64,000 nucleotides of DNA, from NCBI GenBank assembly GCA_005406025.1, contig BGZK01000080.1, positions 248,001-312,000 on the forward strand. Direction: 5' to 3'. Below, piece after piece: positions 1 through 11,110 of this stretch (position 1 is the stretch's first letter; each line of letters opens with the position of its first letter). This DNA comes from Eumeta japonica. Its lineage: Eukaryota; Arthropoda; Insecta; Lepidoptera; Psychidae. The translations under genes were made by a program, and so were the position numbers. The notes under the pieces are model-generated. The model had not been told where the DNA came from. It saw nothing but the letters and a program-made list of their open reading frames with translations, and searched no databases.

Positions 1-2029
1 TTAGTGTAATAGTTAAATAACAAAAATATATATTTCTAGGAGTGGCTTTCTATATTTGTAACAGGAAATGAAAAAAATTTACAGCTAACATCAACGTGTG
101 GCACATATTTCGACAGTTCTTTTAAAAATACTGTAAGGTTTCTATGCAATTTCCTTTTTTTTGTTTAATTAAATATTTTTGAATATAATTGCTCCGAAAG
201 TAGCATAAATTCTGACCCTTGCCTTTTTTTTAATCGTATGTTCAACAAATATGTTTATAAATTACAAAAATAACGTTTAATAAATACTTTTAACGAGAAT
301 TATCTTCAACATAATCGGTTCTACCGTTTTTGAGTTATTGTCGAAAATCTGAGCTTTTTAACAAAAAAACGTAAGTGCCATGAAGATGCCAAGAAAAACG
401 GTGCTTTTTTGCTGATGCACATTTCCACATTGCACTTTTACATTTTGATATTGTACTAAGTGTTAAAATTTAATAGATAATTATGTATTTAGGTAAATAC
501 ATTAAAAATAATAATGCTTAACCCAAAAGATATTTAATTGTAATAAAATATACTCAATATAAATTTTATATTAAAGATTGTCATAAAATTATTTATCAAA
601 ACGAAAGAAAAAAAATTACCCCCCTAAACCGAAAAAAGAATGTTAGTAAATACCTAAATATCGAAAATTTCATAATACAAAAATAATACTGTTAACTTCA
701 TCTGTAGTGCATTTCTTTGCAGTAACAGCTATAAAAACCGACACTAAGCATGGTACGGCATGCTCTTGGTCCGTTTTTTCTATTCTCGTAACAAGTCCGA
801 ATTAACTTTGGTACCTGGTCGAAAGCTCCGTCGTCTACTTATTTAAATGAAAAATAAAAAATACAAACTCATCGCTATAACCGCAACAACTTTCAGCGAG
901 ATGCGGCTTTTGAAGCTACCAAACTCGAGTATATCATGAGCGAATAACTTGTGGGCATTTCAGCTATTTTAGGAATTTTATTATTGACTTAAAGCCCTGC
1001 TATCCGTGTATTTATTAAGATTGTTTACTTCAACCGTGCTTTTATAAATAATATTATACAATCTAAAAATTTAAGTATAATTGACAATGTTGCGATAGTA
1101 ATATTAGCTAAACATCACTTCTTGAAAAAAAAAACTGCTATTCATCAAAGAATGGTCGTGCTTACAATTTTTATAAGTTATGGGACAAATGTGTGTTAGA
1201 ATTGAATGTGAAACTGAATAAGAAAGATAATATGCAAAACTAAATTTAAACGGCTTTCTTTTTAATTAACAAGCGTAATGCCACGGAATATGTAAAATTG
1301 ACACTGCTGTGTATTATCATGTGTGCCTAACGAGAGTCTATGTGCATCTTTTTCTTTTCAATAAGTATAAATTAAAATCAATGCACAGAACCGATTTACG
1401 TATAGTTGGATGTTCATTATTTTTATTCTTTAGCTGTGCAAATTATCATACATCTGTGTAAGTAAAATGAAATCACTGCCTACCGCTCCAGGCGAAGGCG
1501 GCTTCAGAGAGCGTTTTAATATGCGTAGGCGGCAGGCGAAAGGCAATATATATCACGGCACTGGCGCCGAGAGCGTGTTATTAAATAAAATAAATGTCAT
1601 TGCAATAATCATGTCGCTTATTTTATTTGCCTAATTATTTTATTTGGGCCCGACCTAAATCTATATATTACTAACTCAAGATATATCGACGGGAATATTT
1701 TTTTTTTGTATTCCTTCGCCATGAAAATCTCTCGAACTGCGTAAACAATATAGTAAATTACCTTTTAGAAGACAACTTTTTGTTATTATCAAAACAATGT
1801 AGCAATAATAATTTATTTGCAATTACAGGCATGTAAATTATGTATTAAAGTACGTTTAATATAAAGCAATTCTAAATTTTAAACCATTTCCGTACGGAGA
1901 GTACCGATATAATAACAATTTTGGCCACGTCATCCACGTATATCATCAATCAATTATTTATTATTATAGGTATTTTAAAATGTTTATGATCAATACTTTA
2001 TGATTTTCTAGTGCAGTCCAGTATCCATT
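1..2029. other. AT-rich stretch without a recognisable gene
   Basis: I see no coding region, RNA gene or transposon here. The DNA is strongly AT-rich with many A and T runs. One short GC-richer patch at about 1480-1580 has several GGCG and GGCAGGCGAA-like words but no open frame that resembles a protein. Confidence 0.6.
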
Positions 2030-2300
2030 TTCAAGAGACGGCAGCGACCGGTGCCGAAAGCCCGATACTTAATCACTCGTTACGTTTAACAATCCGTTAC
2101 GCGTGACAATCCTTCGTAATTTAGTTGACGAGTTAGCGCCGCCGCGGCGCGTAGTTGGAGCTTTCGCCCGAGCCTTCCGACGTAACAGTCATTACTCCTC
2201 CGGGAGCTTATCAATTTATTGTTCGTAGCAGGCATATAATTATATTATCGCGCACGGCGGCTGTACTCTTGGAAGCCCGGCCTCGTTTGACGTGTGACAT
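2030..2300. other. GC-rich block with a 17-bp tandem duplication
   Basis: This CpG-rich block stands out from AT-rich flanks. It contains two adjacent imperfect 17-bp units at 2078-2094 (CGTTACGTTTAACAATC) and 2095-2111 (CGTTACGCGTGACAATC), differing at three positions. A run of GCC/GCG words follows near 2125-2150. No convincing reading frame crosses it. It may be regulatory or a remnant of something older; the sequence does not decide. Confidence 0.45.
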
Positions 2301-3109
2301 TTAGAGGAATGAAAAATATCGAAAGCTCTCGTACGGCTGTCTGTCAAAATTGCTTTTATCAAAAGTCAGAATTTCAAATTTGCATAATAATTATTGATTT
2401 CAACCAAAGTGTGGAGTGAGCTGCGAGTTAATTCTAAAAATTACAGCATCCTCGTTTCATAAAACAGATAATTCGAATGAAGTGGTAAAAAAGTTCTTGT
2501 ATGCAAAACTAGTGCGCGTGAAATTATGGAAATATTGATAATTAAATTTTTAAATTTGTATATTACTCAAAAAGTGCAAAGGCTTTATTTTTTCTTTAAA
2601 CGCAAGGGTTCCGTAAGTATAATTAAAATCTAAGGAACTCTACACTCGAGTCTGAATCGTGTTTTCCGTATTTTTATATTTGTTATTGTATTGTAGCAGA
2701 CGATCTGTTAGGACATTAAATGAATGTTAATTCACATTTTAATTATGCTTTTAATAGCATTAATAAAAATCTAACTAAATATATGTCATTGGTTATATTA
2801 TACACTTTTTCTTTTACAAATGATTTCGTATATTTTAGAACCTAGATCGGAAACGCAACGCCCACCTTGTCTAGACAATTTAAAAGTCGAGTTTATCATT
2901 AAACTAATACCATAAAGAGATAAAATATGTTTATTTGTATGTACGGGTTAATCTTTGCAATGTATGCCAAAAGATTTTTGACAAATAGAAACTACAGTAT
3001 TTTATTTTACTTTTTTGTTCAGCGATTGTGGTTGAGAGAGATCGCTCGTTGTAAAAGACGTAAGAATTCAGCCAACGTCGACGTATCGTGTTCTAAATTC
3101 CAGTCCTAA
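2301..3109. other. AT-rich stretch without a recognisable gene
   Basis: There is no recognisable gene or repeat. The one open frame (2927-3109) encodes a 60-residue low-complexity peptide with no family resemblance and is best taken as chance. Confidence 0.55.
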
Positions 3110-3500
3110 GCGCCGACGAAACCAATGCCCTCCGGAAATGGTACAGTACTTCATAAGTGACCACTCTTCCGCTGCCATCTCGCGTACAGGTCGAATTTTA
3201 ATTAAGCAGGAATTCTACCGCGTCACGGCGCCGAGGCGGCGGGCGTGACGCACTTTAAACTATAGCCCTCGAACGACACCCAATAATCTGTTAACGGTAT
3301 CCGAATACCTCGGTAAGCCCTTTAAAACTTTCTTCGGCACCGCCGCCGACAAATGTTAGGGCAATTAGGCGACGCCCTCGTCGTCGCCGGCGGGGCGCGG
3401 GGCCGCGGGGCGAGGTGAGAAACGAGAGGGGCACGAGGGGTTTAATTAAGCAATCAAAGTTCGCGAGACGTGCTACAAGAAAGGGAGGGGGGGCAGAAGG
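3110..3500. other. GC-rich block with inverted repeat
   Basis: The block is CpG-rich, densest near 3370-3415. An 8-bp inverted repeat GCGTCACG / CGTGACGC lies at 3220-3227 and 3244-3251 with 16 bp between the arms. It is followed by a purine-rich stretch with a run of G near 3486. No open frame of interest is present. Function is unknown. Confidence 0.4.
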
Positions 3501-6350
3501 TATTAGTATGCGAAATCACGCGACAACTAAAATCCTCGGTGCCTTCTGCGCTCGAGATGATGTTTAAGTATTGATGTTATACGGTCCGCCTAGTTACGTC
3601 GGAAAGTAAATAAGATTGTTTATACAATCGACCGGGTATGAACAAGGAGTGAATGGGATGAGGAATACTCAAGCGAGACCCGAAAAAGTAAACGTTATCA
3701 CATAATTAAGTAGAGTTGGACCCTGACAGTGAAAACGAACTTTAATGTAGTCTTGTAATACAGCCAATAACACGTCAACAACTGGTCCGGTAATTACTAT
3801 ATTTATTCAGATAAGTCTTATTTGCGTCAAATAGGATGAAAGAGAGAATTTTTTTAGATTACTATAAAAAAGAACAACAAACCAAAGGTTCTAAATATCC
3901 TTACACAGAGGTGAGTATACCTCTCGCAGGAAGACAGGCTAACAAAAATCATTAACGGCTTGCAATCTCATTGTTTTTCAACCGATTCAAATTGCGATAT
4001 ACACAGATTAATAATAAGAGAAGTTCCGGTGTCGATTTCCACTCGAGCGGTTTGTATTTTTTGGAAAAAATAGTAATAACTTAGAAAATTCTGAGAACGA
4101 TTAAACTATATTCAAAGCTTTCATAAAAAGGAGTCGATCACCGGGTCGACTCGAGTCGGTGAATGCGAGTCAGATTACATAGCGTATTATGATTGAGTTA
4201 AAGTTACCCATCGGTTCCAGGCGTTCCGATTTTGTTCTCGGTTTTACAGTCACCTTCCGTTCTTTGGCGTCCGCGAGTGAACACTGACGACTTACCTGCG
4301 AACGACGAAAAAGTAACAATTAATTACTGCTTAAAAGTCGGGTTAAGACAATATTGTCCTGTTGGGACAACGTGGATGAAATGCTAGAGGTGCTTATTCA
4401 TCAGTTCAATTATTTGCACTTGATTTGAAAAGAAATTCCTTGTAATTAGTTATTCACTTATAAAAAAAATAATAAAGGATTTATATATTATGATCTAGAA
4501 ACTTTATCTTTTTGTACAAGTCTTATATGTACAACAACAGGTATTAGACGACACTGTTGCTCGGATGTGTAGTGATTCGATACGAGTCAACATCATTTAT
4601 TTGCGTACCTACTTAAAACACTATATATTTTTCATAAATGTACATTTATTTACAATTTCCATCTACGGATTTACTACTTGTAGTTAATCGGCGGTTTAAA
4701 TCGTTTCATTCCCCTTCAAGAGTAACGGCGTAAAAAAGAACCGGCGATACTCGTAATCCGAAATTCGGCTTAACTTTCAAAACTGATTATAACCGCGTGA
4801 AGTTTCCGGTCGAATTGTGAGAATTGAAATTCCGATCGGCCCGCCCGCCCCGCGCCCCCCGCGCCGGGCGGCTCCGCTTCAATTAACCTGAATGCTGTAA
4901 TTAGCCGAAAATTTTCGGACGGAGAAAAACTCGACAGCGATATTCTTCTCCTTCGCCGCGAGGTGGGGCCGCGATCGAAAATTGTACTATTCAATTCGGG
5001 AACCATTTATGCTGATGGATACAGAAGAAATTCTTATGTTAAGAATTTTCGCTCATTTATTCGTTCATTTTGTGAGGCCCCACGGCCGCCATTGAAACGT
5101 TATTCATTTCTGATATTCTTAAATGTCAGCCATCCGTAGCCGCTTGCGTTCTAATAAAGCGATTTTTCTTTTTTCATTCCAAAAATATTTGGATAGCGCA
5201 GGTTAATTAATTTTAACAGGAAATTTTATATTTTACAGATGTATTAAAACAACAAAACATGTACAATTATTTTACGTGGACTCGTAAGAAGCCAAAATTT
5301 CTTAGCTATGATTGAATAGTCATAAATAAAAATTATTACACAAAATATACACATGTAGCTTAATAACACATAATGCACAAAATTGTATGTATCTTATGCT
5401 TGCACACAAACTGATGAAATTAGCCGGGATATAAAGAGATTATTCCTTCGTAAACATCTAAGCCTACAGTATCGCATATCTAAACAACTCGAGACTGCGT
5501 TAAATTACAACTTTTCTGAATTACTCCCTTGGGAACTTAACGAACATGTCTGAGGTTTAAACCTTTTGAAGTATCAATTTTTAGTTGCATAGTGTGCACG
5601 CATATTTATTACATAAACAAATTTTACCATTAAGAGCAAAAGATAAATTTAAGAAGAAAAACTCCAAAACGCGTTTTCGATCAGTTTCCAATTAGGATTT
5701 TTTCCTTATGCTAGGAGTAGTACTAAGGCTAGATTAACCAAAAGCTTGACGCGGCCACACAATCAGAATACTTTGATAGAAAATGAACCCAGAACTAGCA
5801 TTCGGAATCAGTCTTGGTTGCTAAGACAAGAAGGAATTGAAATGTAAATTAATTATAGAGCTATTTAAATAGATATCGTATAAAATAAATGTGGGTTATA
5901 CAACCAATCAAATTGTAGAAGCAGTGTTCATGTAACATTACACACAAGGCTAATACAAATACATATATTTATTTTTAAAACAATTCAAATGGTGTTCATA
6001 TTTATTTTTCAACAATACATATTTCAGAATTGTCCTCTGAAACTCTCGATCTCGAAAATGACGACAGGATTATCTGACATCATTAAAAAAAACAATACGT
6101 TTGTGCAATGCACACACGATAGAAGTGAAACTTGATTAAAGCAACCTACAAGAGAATGTGATGAATATAAAGTATCAGGAGTAGGATAACTGTAAATTTT
6201 ATCTTTGTTATAATATTTTTACACGGTTTAAAAGTTATTTTACATTTTAATGAGGTTATATATGTGATTTACGAGCAGTAAGAATGAAACTTATTCATTT
6301 AAAAATATTAAAGTACAATTTTGTATTTAGAAAAGGATTAGAAATATTCA
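3501..6350. other. Non-coding stretch with one GC-rich island
   Basis: Mostly AT-rich with no gene recognised. A GC-rich island at about 4780-5000 peaks in a C-rich tract near 4838-4872. The reverse-strand open frame over it (5006-4770) is arginine- and serine-rich, as expected from translated GC-rich DNA, and I do not treat it as a gene. The rest, including 5110-6350, has nothing I can name. Confidence 0.5.
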
Positions 6351-6358
6351 AGTGTACT

Positions 6359-6398
6359 AGAAGTCATCGTATACTATACTCACTATACGATGCCTTCT
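6359..6398. repeat. Short perfect-type hairpin, 15-bp arms
   Basis: The arms AGAAGTCATCGTATA (6359-6373) and TATACGATGCCTTCT (6384-6398) are reverse complements with one mismatch, separated by a 10-base loop. It is shorter than a normal microRNA precursor. It could be a regulatory palindrome or the collapsed ends of a small transposon. Confidence 0.7.
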
Positions 6399-6456
6399 AC
6401 CAAGGCTTCGTAATATGCAGGTCTATATGTACTAACACACGTAAAAAGCTAGGATA

Positions 6457-6505
6457 AGAGCAAGTATTAGACTGTGTGCTATATATACACACCGGCACTT
6501 GCTCT
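6457..6505. repeat. Imperfect stem-loop, 9-bp plus 5-bp stems
   Basis: AGAGCAAGT (6457-6465) pairs with ACTTGCTCT (6497-6505). Inside it, GTGTG pairs with CACAC around a TA-rich loop, with an asymmetric internal bulge between the two stems. The total of 49 nt is short for a microRNA precursor and the outer flanks do not extend the pairing. It lies about 60 bp from the hairpin at 6359-6398. Confidence 0.5.
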
Positions 6506-7639
6506 CTCGATTGTACAGATGGCAACGTACAGGCGCATAAAGAAGTAAAATGGTGATGATGAAAATGTCAAGTGACATCCAAAGGCGAGGAGCGATCGGA
6601 CGGTGTCGTTAAATTTAGTTCGCCGGATATGCGTATTGACTGTTATTATATATTATATATTGAACCATAAACATTTTCTGAGTCGTTTACGTCAATTTTG
6701 AATAAAAGTATTGCGATGGGTGCGAGTATTGAAATAAATAAGATTAAAAAAACAAATTACCAACGGAGGTGATTAAGCGCTCTGTGCTCTACGTTCGATC
6801 TCGAGAGTACCGCGGGCGAAACGGCAGAGGAGTTGTCAATGGAAGTCAAATTAGAGTTGTTGTTTTGTAAAACGAGTTACGTTCCCGGTCTCGATCGTTG
6901 TCACCGCGTCGGTGACCGTTTACGAGTCTAACGCCCTCAATCTAAAACAGAGGCACAAAAACATTGTGGCGGATATGCCTCTGAAGTAAATTGATAATCT
7001 CATACTGAGCATTGTTATGAACGCTTGTAACATGCATTCTTTAAATATTTTTATTTAAACAATTGGAATTTATACTGAAATTTGGTAGAGATCATTTGAG
7101 CGTTAATTTTATAGTGAGACATCTTGCAATACCAACATGCGTTACCGCTACAAGAATTTTGATAAGACACATCATTAGAAAGAGCTCGTAAAAGGCTACT
7201 GATCATTATAACGTAAACGAAGTTAAGCAACAAAAATGTGTCTCAATCCAATCCAATTTGCAAATTACAAAACTATATAAAATTTAATTTTCCGCAAACT
7301 TATCAGCACGTTATTTCTCATAGAATTTATAAATATTTCGTAGTTACCATTAAATGTATATTTTTAAAAGATTCTGTCAATTAATAAATATTATCGCTAA
7401 ATCTTGTCCGTATTCTGATAAACAATTTAATTACTACATTATTCTATGTTAACTATATCACTAAATAAATAGACTGGAAGTAATACATGAAAAGAAAAAA
7501 TGAAAAAGCTACCAATTACAATAATTTAATATTCTCAATATTAAAATTTTTCACAAGCAATTATCCAATATTCCATCCGATAAAGCGGCGCTACGCTATC
7601 TCACTGAATTTAATAAAACATAAATTCACATAACACGAT
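6506..7639. other. Non-coding stretch with a small palindrome
   Basis: A moderately GC-rich part (6560-6960) holds the hairpin GTCACCG-CGT-CGGTGAC at 6900-6916. The rest to 7639 is AT-rich with no gene or repeat recognised. Confidence 0.5.
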
Positions 7640-7960
7640 TAATCGCACTATCAGCTCCGCTCACGGCGCCGCTACGGCCGCTACGACGAACCGCGCTCGG
7701 GTTTCAATTCCGACAAGACGGGAGCGAGTGCGGGAATTAATTACAACGAGTTATTTACTATGAAATTATAAAGGGGTGGGGGCGCGAGCGGGAGAGGGCG
7801 AGCGAGCGCGAGCGCCCGAGCGTGTTCTCGGTTTCCGAGCTCGCCGCGTACACTCGGATTAACATATTAATCAAGGGATTACTAAACTGCGAGATTGCTT
7901 TGTGAATATAATATCGCGTTCAGATTTCAGATGACGGATGAACGCACCGCGCGGACGGCC
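7640..7960. other. GC-rich block with GCGAG-type low complexity
   Basis: A CpG-rich block begins near 7650. Around 7775-7830 it becomes a purine-rich repeat of GCGAGCG-like words. There is no credible open frame. It may be regulatory or a simple-sequence expansion. Confidence 0.4.
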
Positions 7961-8128
7961 GGCGGCCGTAGCTACCGGTGACGGTCCGTTTTCTACAACT
8001 TTGACTGTCGGACGCCGTGTTGACGACTGTGACGACGGTCGTCAAGCAGCTTCGGACGCACACTTGGGCGGGCATGCCAGGGCTTACGGTCCGAGCTGCC
8101 CAACCTGAAATAACAAAAGATTAGGGGA
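7961..8128 (-). other. Exon-like segment behind a strong splice-acceptor match
   Basis: On the reverse strand a pyrimidine-rich stretch ending TTTTGTTATTTCAG, with a CTAAT branch-point-like word just upstream, ends at about 8106 and is followed by a GC-rich stretch running down to the GC island. One frame stays open for about 60 codons from the acceptor before a stop. No protein family is recognised and no partner exon was found, so this could equally be an untranslated or non-coding RNA exon, or coincidence. Confidence 0.2.
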
Positions 8129-9080
8129 GGTATATCCCTGTAGAGGGACGATACAAATCTGAAACTATTTGTCGATTCAAGATTAAAGTTGTTTGGGGTC
8201 ATCGGTCTTATATGTTTTATTACAAAGAACTTAACGCAATTTTCTATGTAGTGTTTATTGCTTACCCTCAAAGACTATCTAGCTTGTAGAGCTCCGTGGG
8301 TTAAAATGGGCTATAACATAAGCTGTACACAAGTAAGTTCAAATAAATTAAATTTTAGAGACGACGACTTTAATAATAAATTTTAAAAGCCATCTAATGA
8401 TGACTTTTAAAATTGGCGTCATTTTTACGTATATTATACATATGGGGTATACTTTATTATCTCTTCTCGTAGCGAAATGTGTAATCGACGACTCGAAATC
8501 TTCTACTATTGCTATAGTATACAGTCAACTCACTTTTAATTTCCATAATGTGATTTCGGGCAGAATTCTGCAGACGAGCCAATTCAATTCGAGTACGTGC
8601 CGATATTCGCTACCACACGTCACACTCGGATATCGGTCGCGACACTCGGGTACGGTGCGTCTGACAACTTTTTAAAAATATATCACTAAATCGGTGTCGG
8701 CATCGGCGAGACGTCAGAGAGAAATCTTTTCGTATTTTATTCATATCGAGGCGTCATTTAAATTTCTTTTGTTGTAACAATTGTAAATGTAAACTGACTG
8801 GTTTTAATGTCATTGCCAGTTGATGTTCTTGAAAGTGTATTGAAAAAAATATTCCGCTACTTTTCAGTTATTTTTCAATCTACCAACTGGAACGTATGTC
8901 TACTGTCGTCGAGTTATGCTGTGGTCAACTTGGCTATAGCACGATGTCGTACACTGAACAAGAGCTCCGGTGGCCCTTTCCCCATTTTCATCTCCCTTTG
9001 CCCTCCATCAGCGCGCTCCCCCTCTCCTCATATATCCTACCACTATCCAAGAGTACGGAAACGCAATAATAACTCCTATG
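8129..9080. other. Non-coding stretch
   Basis: There is no defensible gene. Two open frames on the plus strand (8397-8675 and 8807-9109) have composition typical of random translation, and the second runs into a retrotransposon tail at 9081, which argues against a host gene. Confidence 0.5.
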
Positions 9081-9163
9081 AGGTTGCGAGTGTCTGTGGA
9101 CGACGGTGACCACTTGTTTTTTGGTGGCTTGCATGCTCGTTTGCCTCTCATTCTACTATAAAA
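9081..9163 (+). mobile_element. Retrotransposon 3' tail fragment (lepidopteran LINE/SINE type)
   Basis: The stretch from AGGTTGCGAGTGTCTGTGG through GGTGACCACTT and GCATGCTCGTTTGCC to a short A-rich end resembles the 3' ends of very abundant lepidopteran retroelements, which carry GGTGACC...CATCAGGTGG...GCTCGTTTGCC words. Only the tail is present, as expected for a 5'-truncated insertion. The family name cannot be fixed without a repeat library. The recognition rests on memory of the motif order. Confidence 0.55.
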
Positions 9164-9217
9164 ATAATGTAATGAAGACAACGTCCAATAAGCAAATCTT
9201 TAACTTTTATTTTATTT

Positions 9218-9489
9218 GACTGCCTGATTGGCGCAGTGGTAGTAACCCCACCTGTCGGGCTGGGGTCGTGGGTTCGATTCCCGCACAAGACAAACATTTA
9301 TTTATTTGATTGAAAATTAATGTTTGTCTTGAGTCTGGGTATTTCTATGTATTATACGTATATATTTACAAAAAAAAAAGTATGTATGTAAGTATATCAA
9401 CTGTCTGGTACCCATAGTACAAGCCTAGTTGCTTAGTTTGGGACCAGACGGTGCTGTGTAATATGTCCAAAGATATTATTATTATTATC
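9218..9489 (+). mobile_element. tRNA-derived SINE
   Basis: The head contains both internal promoter boxes of RNA polymerase III: an A box TGGCGCAGTGG at 9229-9239 and a B box GGTTCGATTCC at 9271-9281, in tRNA-like spacing. The body continues through TATGTATGTA words and GGTACCCATAGTACAAGC, and ends in a short ATT repeat at about 9474-9488. The second half resembles LINE 3' tails of Lepidoptera, the usual SINE arrangement in which a LINE partner supplies the copying machinery. It is not a functional tRNA because there is no complete cloverleaf. No clear target-site duplication was found. Confidence 0.75.
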
Positions 9490-9559
9490 ATAAAAAAACG
9501 AAAATGCTATAGAAGCAACAAATCCAAAACAATATCAATAAAGTTAACACAAATGTGAT

Positions 9560-10300
9560 AGAGCATTTTAAGTTTGGAAAACTTGGATGTGAAAAAATGA
9601 GACTCGCTCTGATCATCTTCAATCAATGCCAACTGTGAAGAACTGGATATTGATCACAAAACGGTATTATCATTTGCAAATGTCTAGGTCTTACAACAAA
9701 TGTCGATGTTAGAGTACACCTCATTTTACCGCAAGAAACTTTATGGACCGTATTTCTATTATGATTCTGGGTTAAAAATAAACGAATCTCCATCACATTT
9801 AAAACACTCGATCGCGAGCGACGAACACTGGATCATATACGACAAAAACGGGCGGAAAAAAGAATGAGATCAAGCCCAAAGACAGTGGATAAAGCCTTTA
9901 ATACTGAACAGGATAATATTATGTACGAAGGGATTTGAAAGGTATCGTCCATTATAAGCTTTTACTTCTGATGACAAGGCATCGATTCTGAAGTTAACTC
10001 ATAAAACAACTTGCGCTGACAAAAGAGAAAGAATTTATTCTTTCACCACGATAGCACCAAACTCCACATAGCTTTAGCCAGTTGTAAAAATTAAAACCAT
10101 CTGTTTGGCTGAGCATTGATGTAACTGTTTTATACTAGTTATCCCTTCAGATTGCCATCCGTTTCAGTCACATTAGGACTCTTTAGGTGGTATAAAAGTA
10201 ACATCTACAAAACACAGTTAAATTAACTGTCAAACTTTTCTTGCCAAATACTATAATCTTCAATCACTGACTAAAAGATAGTAATTTATCGGTTAAAAGC
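9560..10300 (+). pseudogene. Decayed mariner transposase
   Basis: Fragments of a mariner (Tc1/mariner superfamily) transposase appear in order but in shifting frames. They are an RSGRPSS-like end of the DNA-binding half near 9600, a FMDRIS-like segment near 9740, the first catalytic block SDEHWIIYD near 9815-9850, DLKGIVHYKLL near 9935-9965, the second catalytic block FFHHDST near 10035-10060, and an LFLPNT/VKLF-like C-terminal part near 10220. The family uses a DD34D triad; the aspartates of the first two blocks are still visible. Stops and frameshifts are frequent and most of the N-terminal helix-turn-helix region is missing, so it is inactive. Terminal repeats were not found with confidence. 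Confidence 0.75.
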
Positions 10301-11110
10301 GCATATGTCGATAAAAATGCATCTAATTCGTATAGAATATGCAAAGATGAGAACTTTAAAACTCAAAAGACTTCAACAAAAATAAAGAATTCCCTTAATC
10401 TAATATGTTTACTTTAATAGTGGCTTTTATAATGCCGGACATCACTTTATTGTGGACGTCGATGTCCACGTTAAAGTCGATTTTCATAATTCTCATGCCG
10501 TGGACGTTCAAAAACATTTGTGCAGTAAATCGAGAGAGTGCGAACGTCTTGGTTAATAACCGACTTCAATTGCCTCTTCTATATTCACCGTATTTAAGAC
10601 GTAGAAAGAGATAAATAACGAGAACATTTTCACATCATCTGCTGCTAAAGGTGAAATATTTTATGAGATATTAATAGAAGGAACGTTCTATATAATACTT
10701 GAAAAACGGAAAGGTAACCCAGTCTAGGTTTTGAGCTATTGTCCCACAAAAATGTAAGGTATCTCATCTCTATTAATTAGAATGTAGTAATAGCATCCAT
10801 ATGAATGCAATTTTTAACTGTGAAATAAAAAAAAATAATAAGTAGCTTGGACCGTGAAAAGTTAGTGTATTGTGTATGGATACGACAGGAATGCTCAGGC
10901 CCAAGCGGGCGCGAGGCGGGGGAGCGCGGACGCGTGACGCGCACATCCCATACGAATCCTTGTATTTTACAGGGAAGCCGGACTTCTACGATATCGCCAC
11001 GGGATGAGAGGACGTGCCGTGACGTCCGCGGCATAACGTTACCGCCCACGGAAGCGTCTTCATATATTTTCATACATTTGACTTCTCTGTATTTGCCGTT
11101 TTGCCGTGAA
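10301..11110. other. Non-coding stretch with a GC-rich patch
   Basis: A small hairpin GTGGAC-GTCGAT-GTCCAC lies at about 10453-10470. A GC-rich patch at about 10890-11060 has overlapping short open frames on both strands, which is a composition effect. No gene is recognised. Confidence 0.45.

Noticed and set aside
6457..6505. Annotating the stem-loop as a microRNA gene
   Set aside because: It is only 49 nt long, with short broken stems, and matches no microRNA that I can recall.
9218..9292. A functional tRNA gene
   Set aside because: A and B boxes are present but the stems do not form a complete cloverleaf and the sequence continues as a SINE body.
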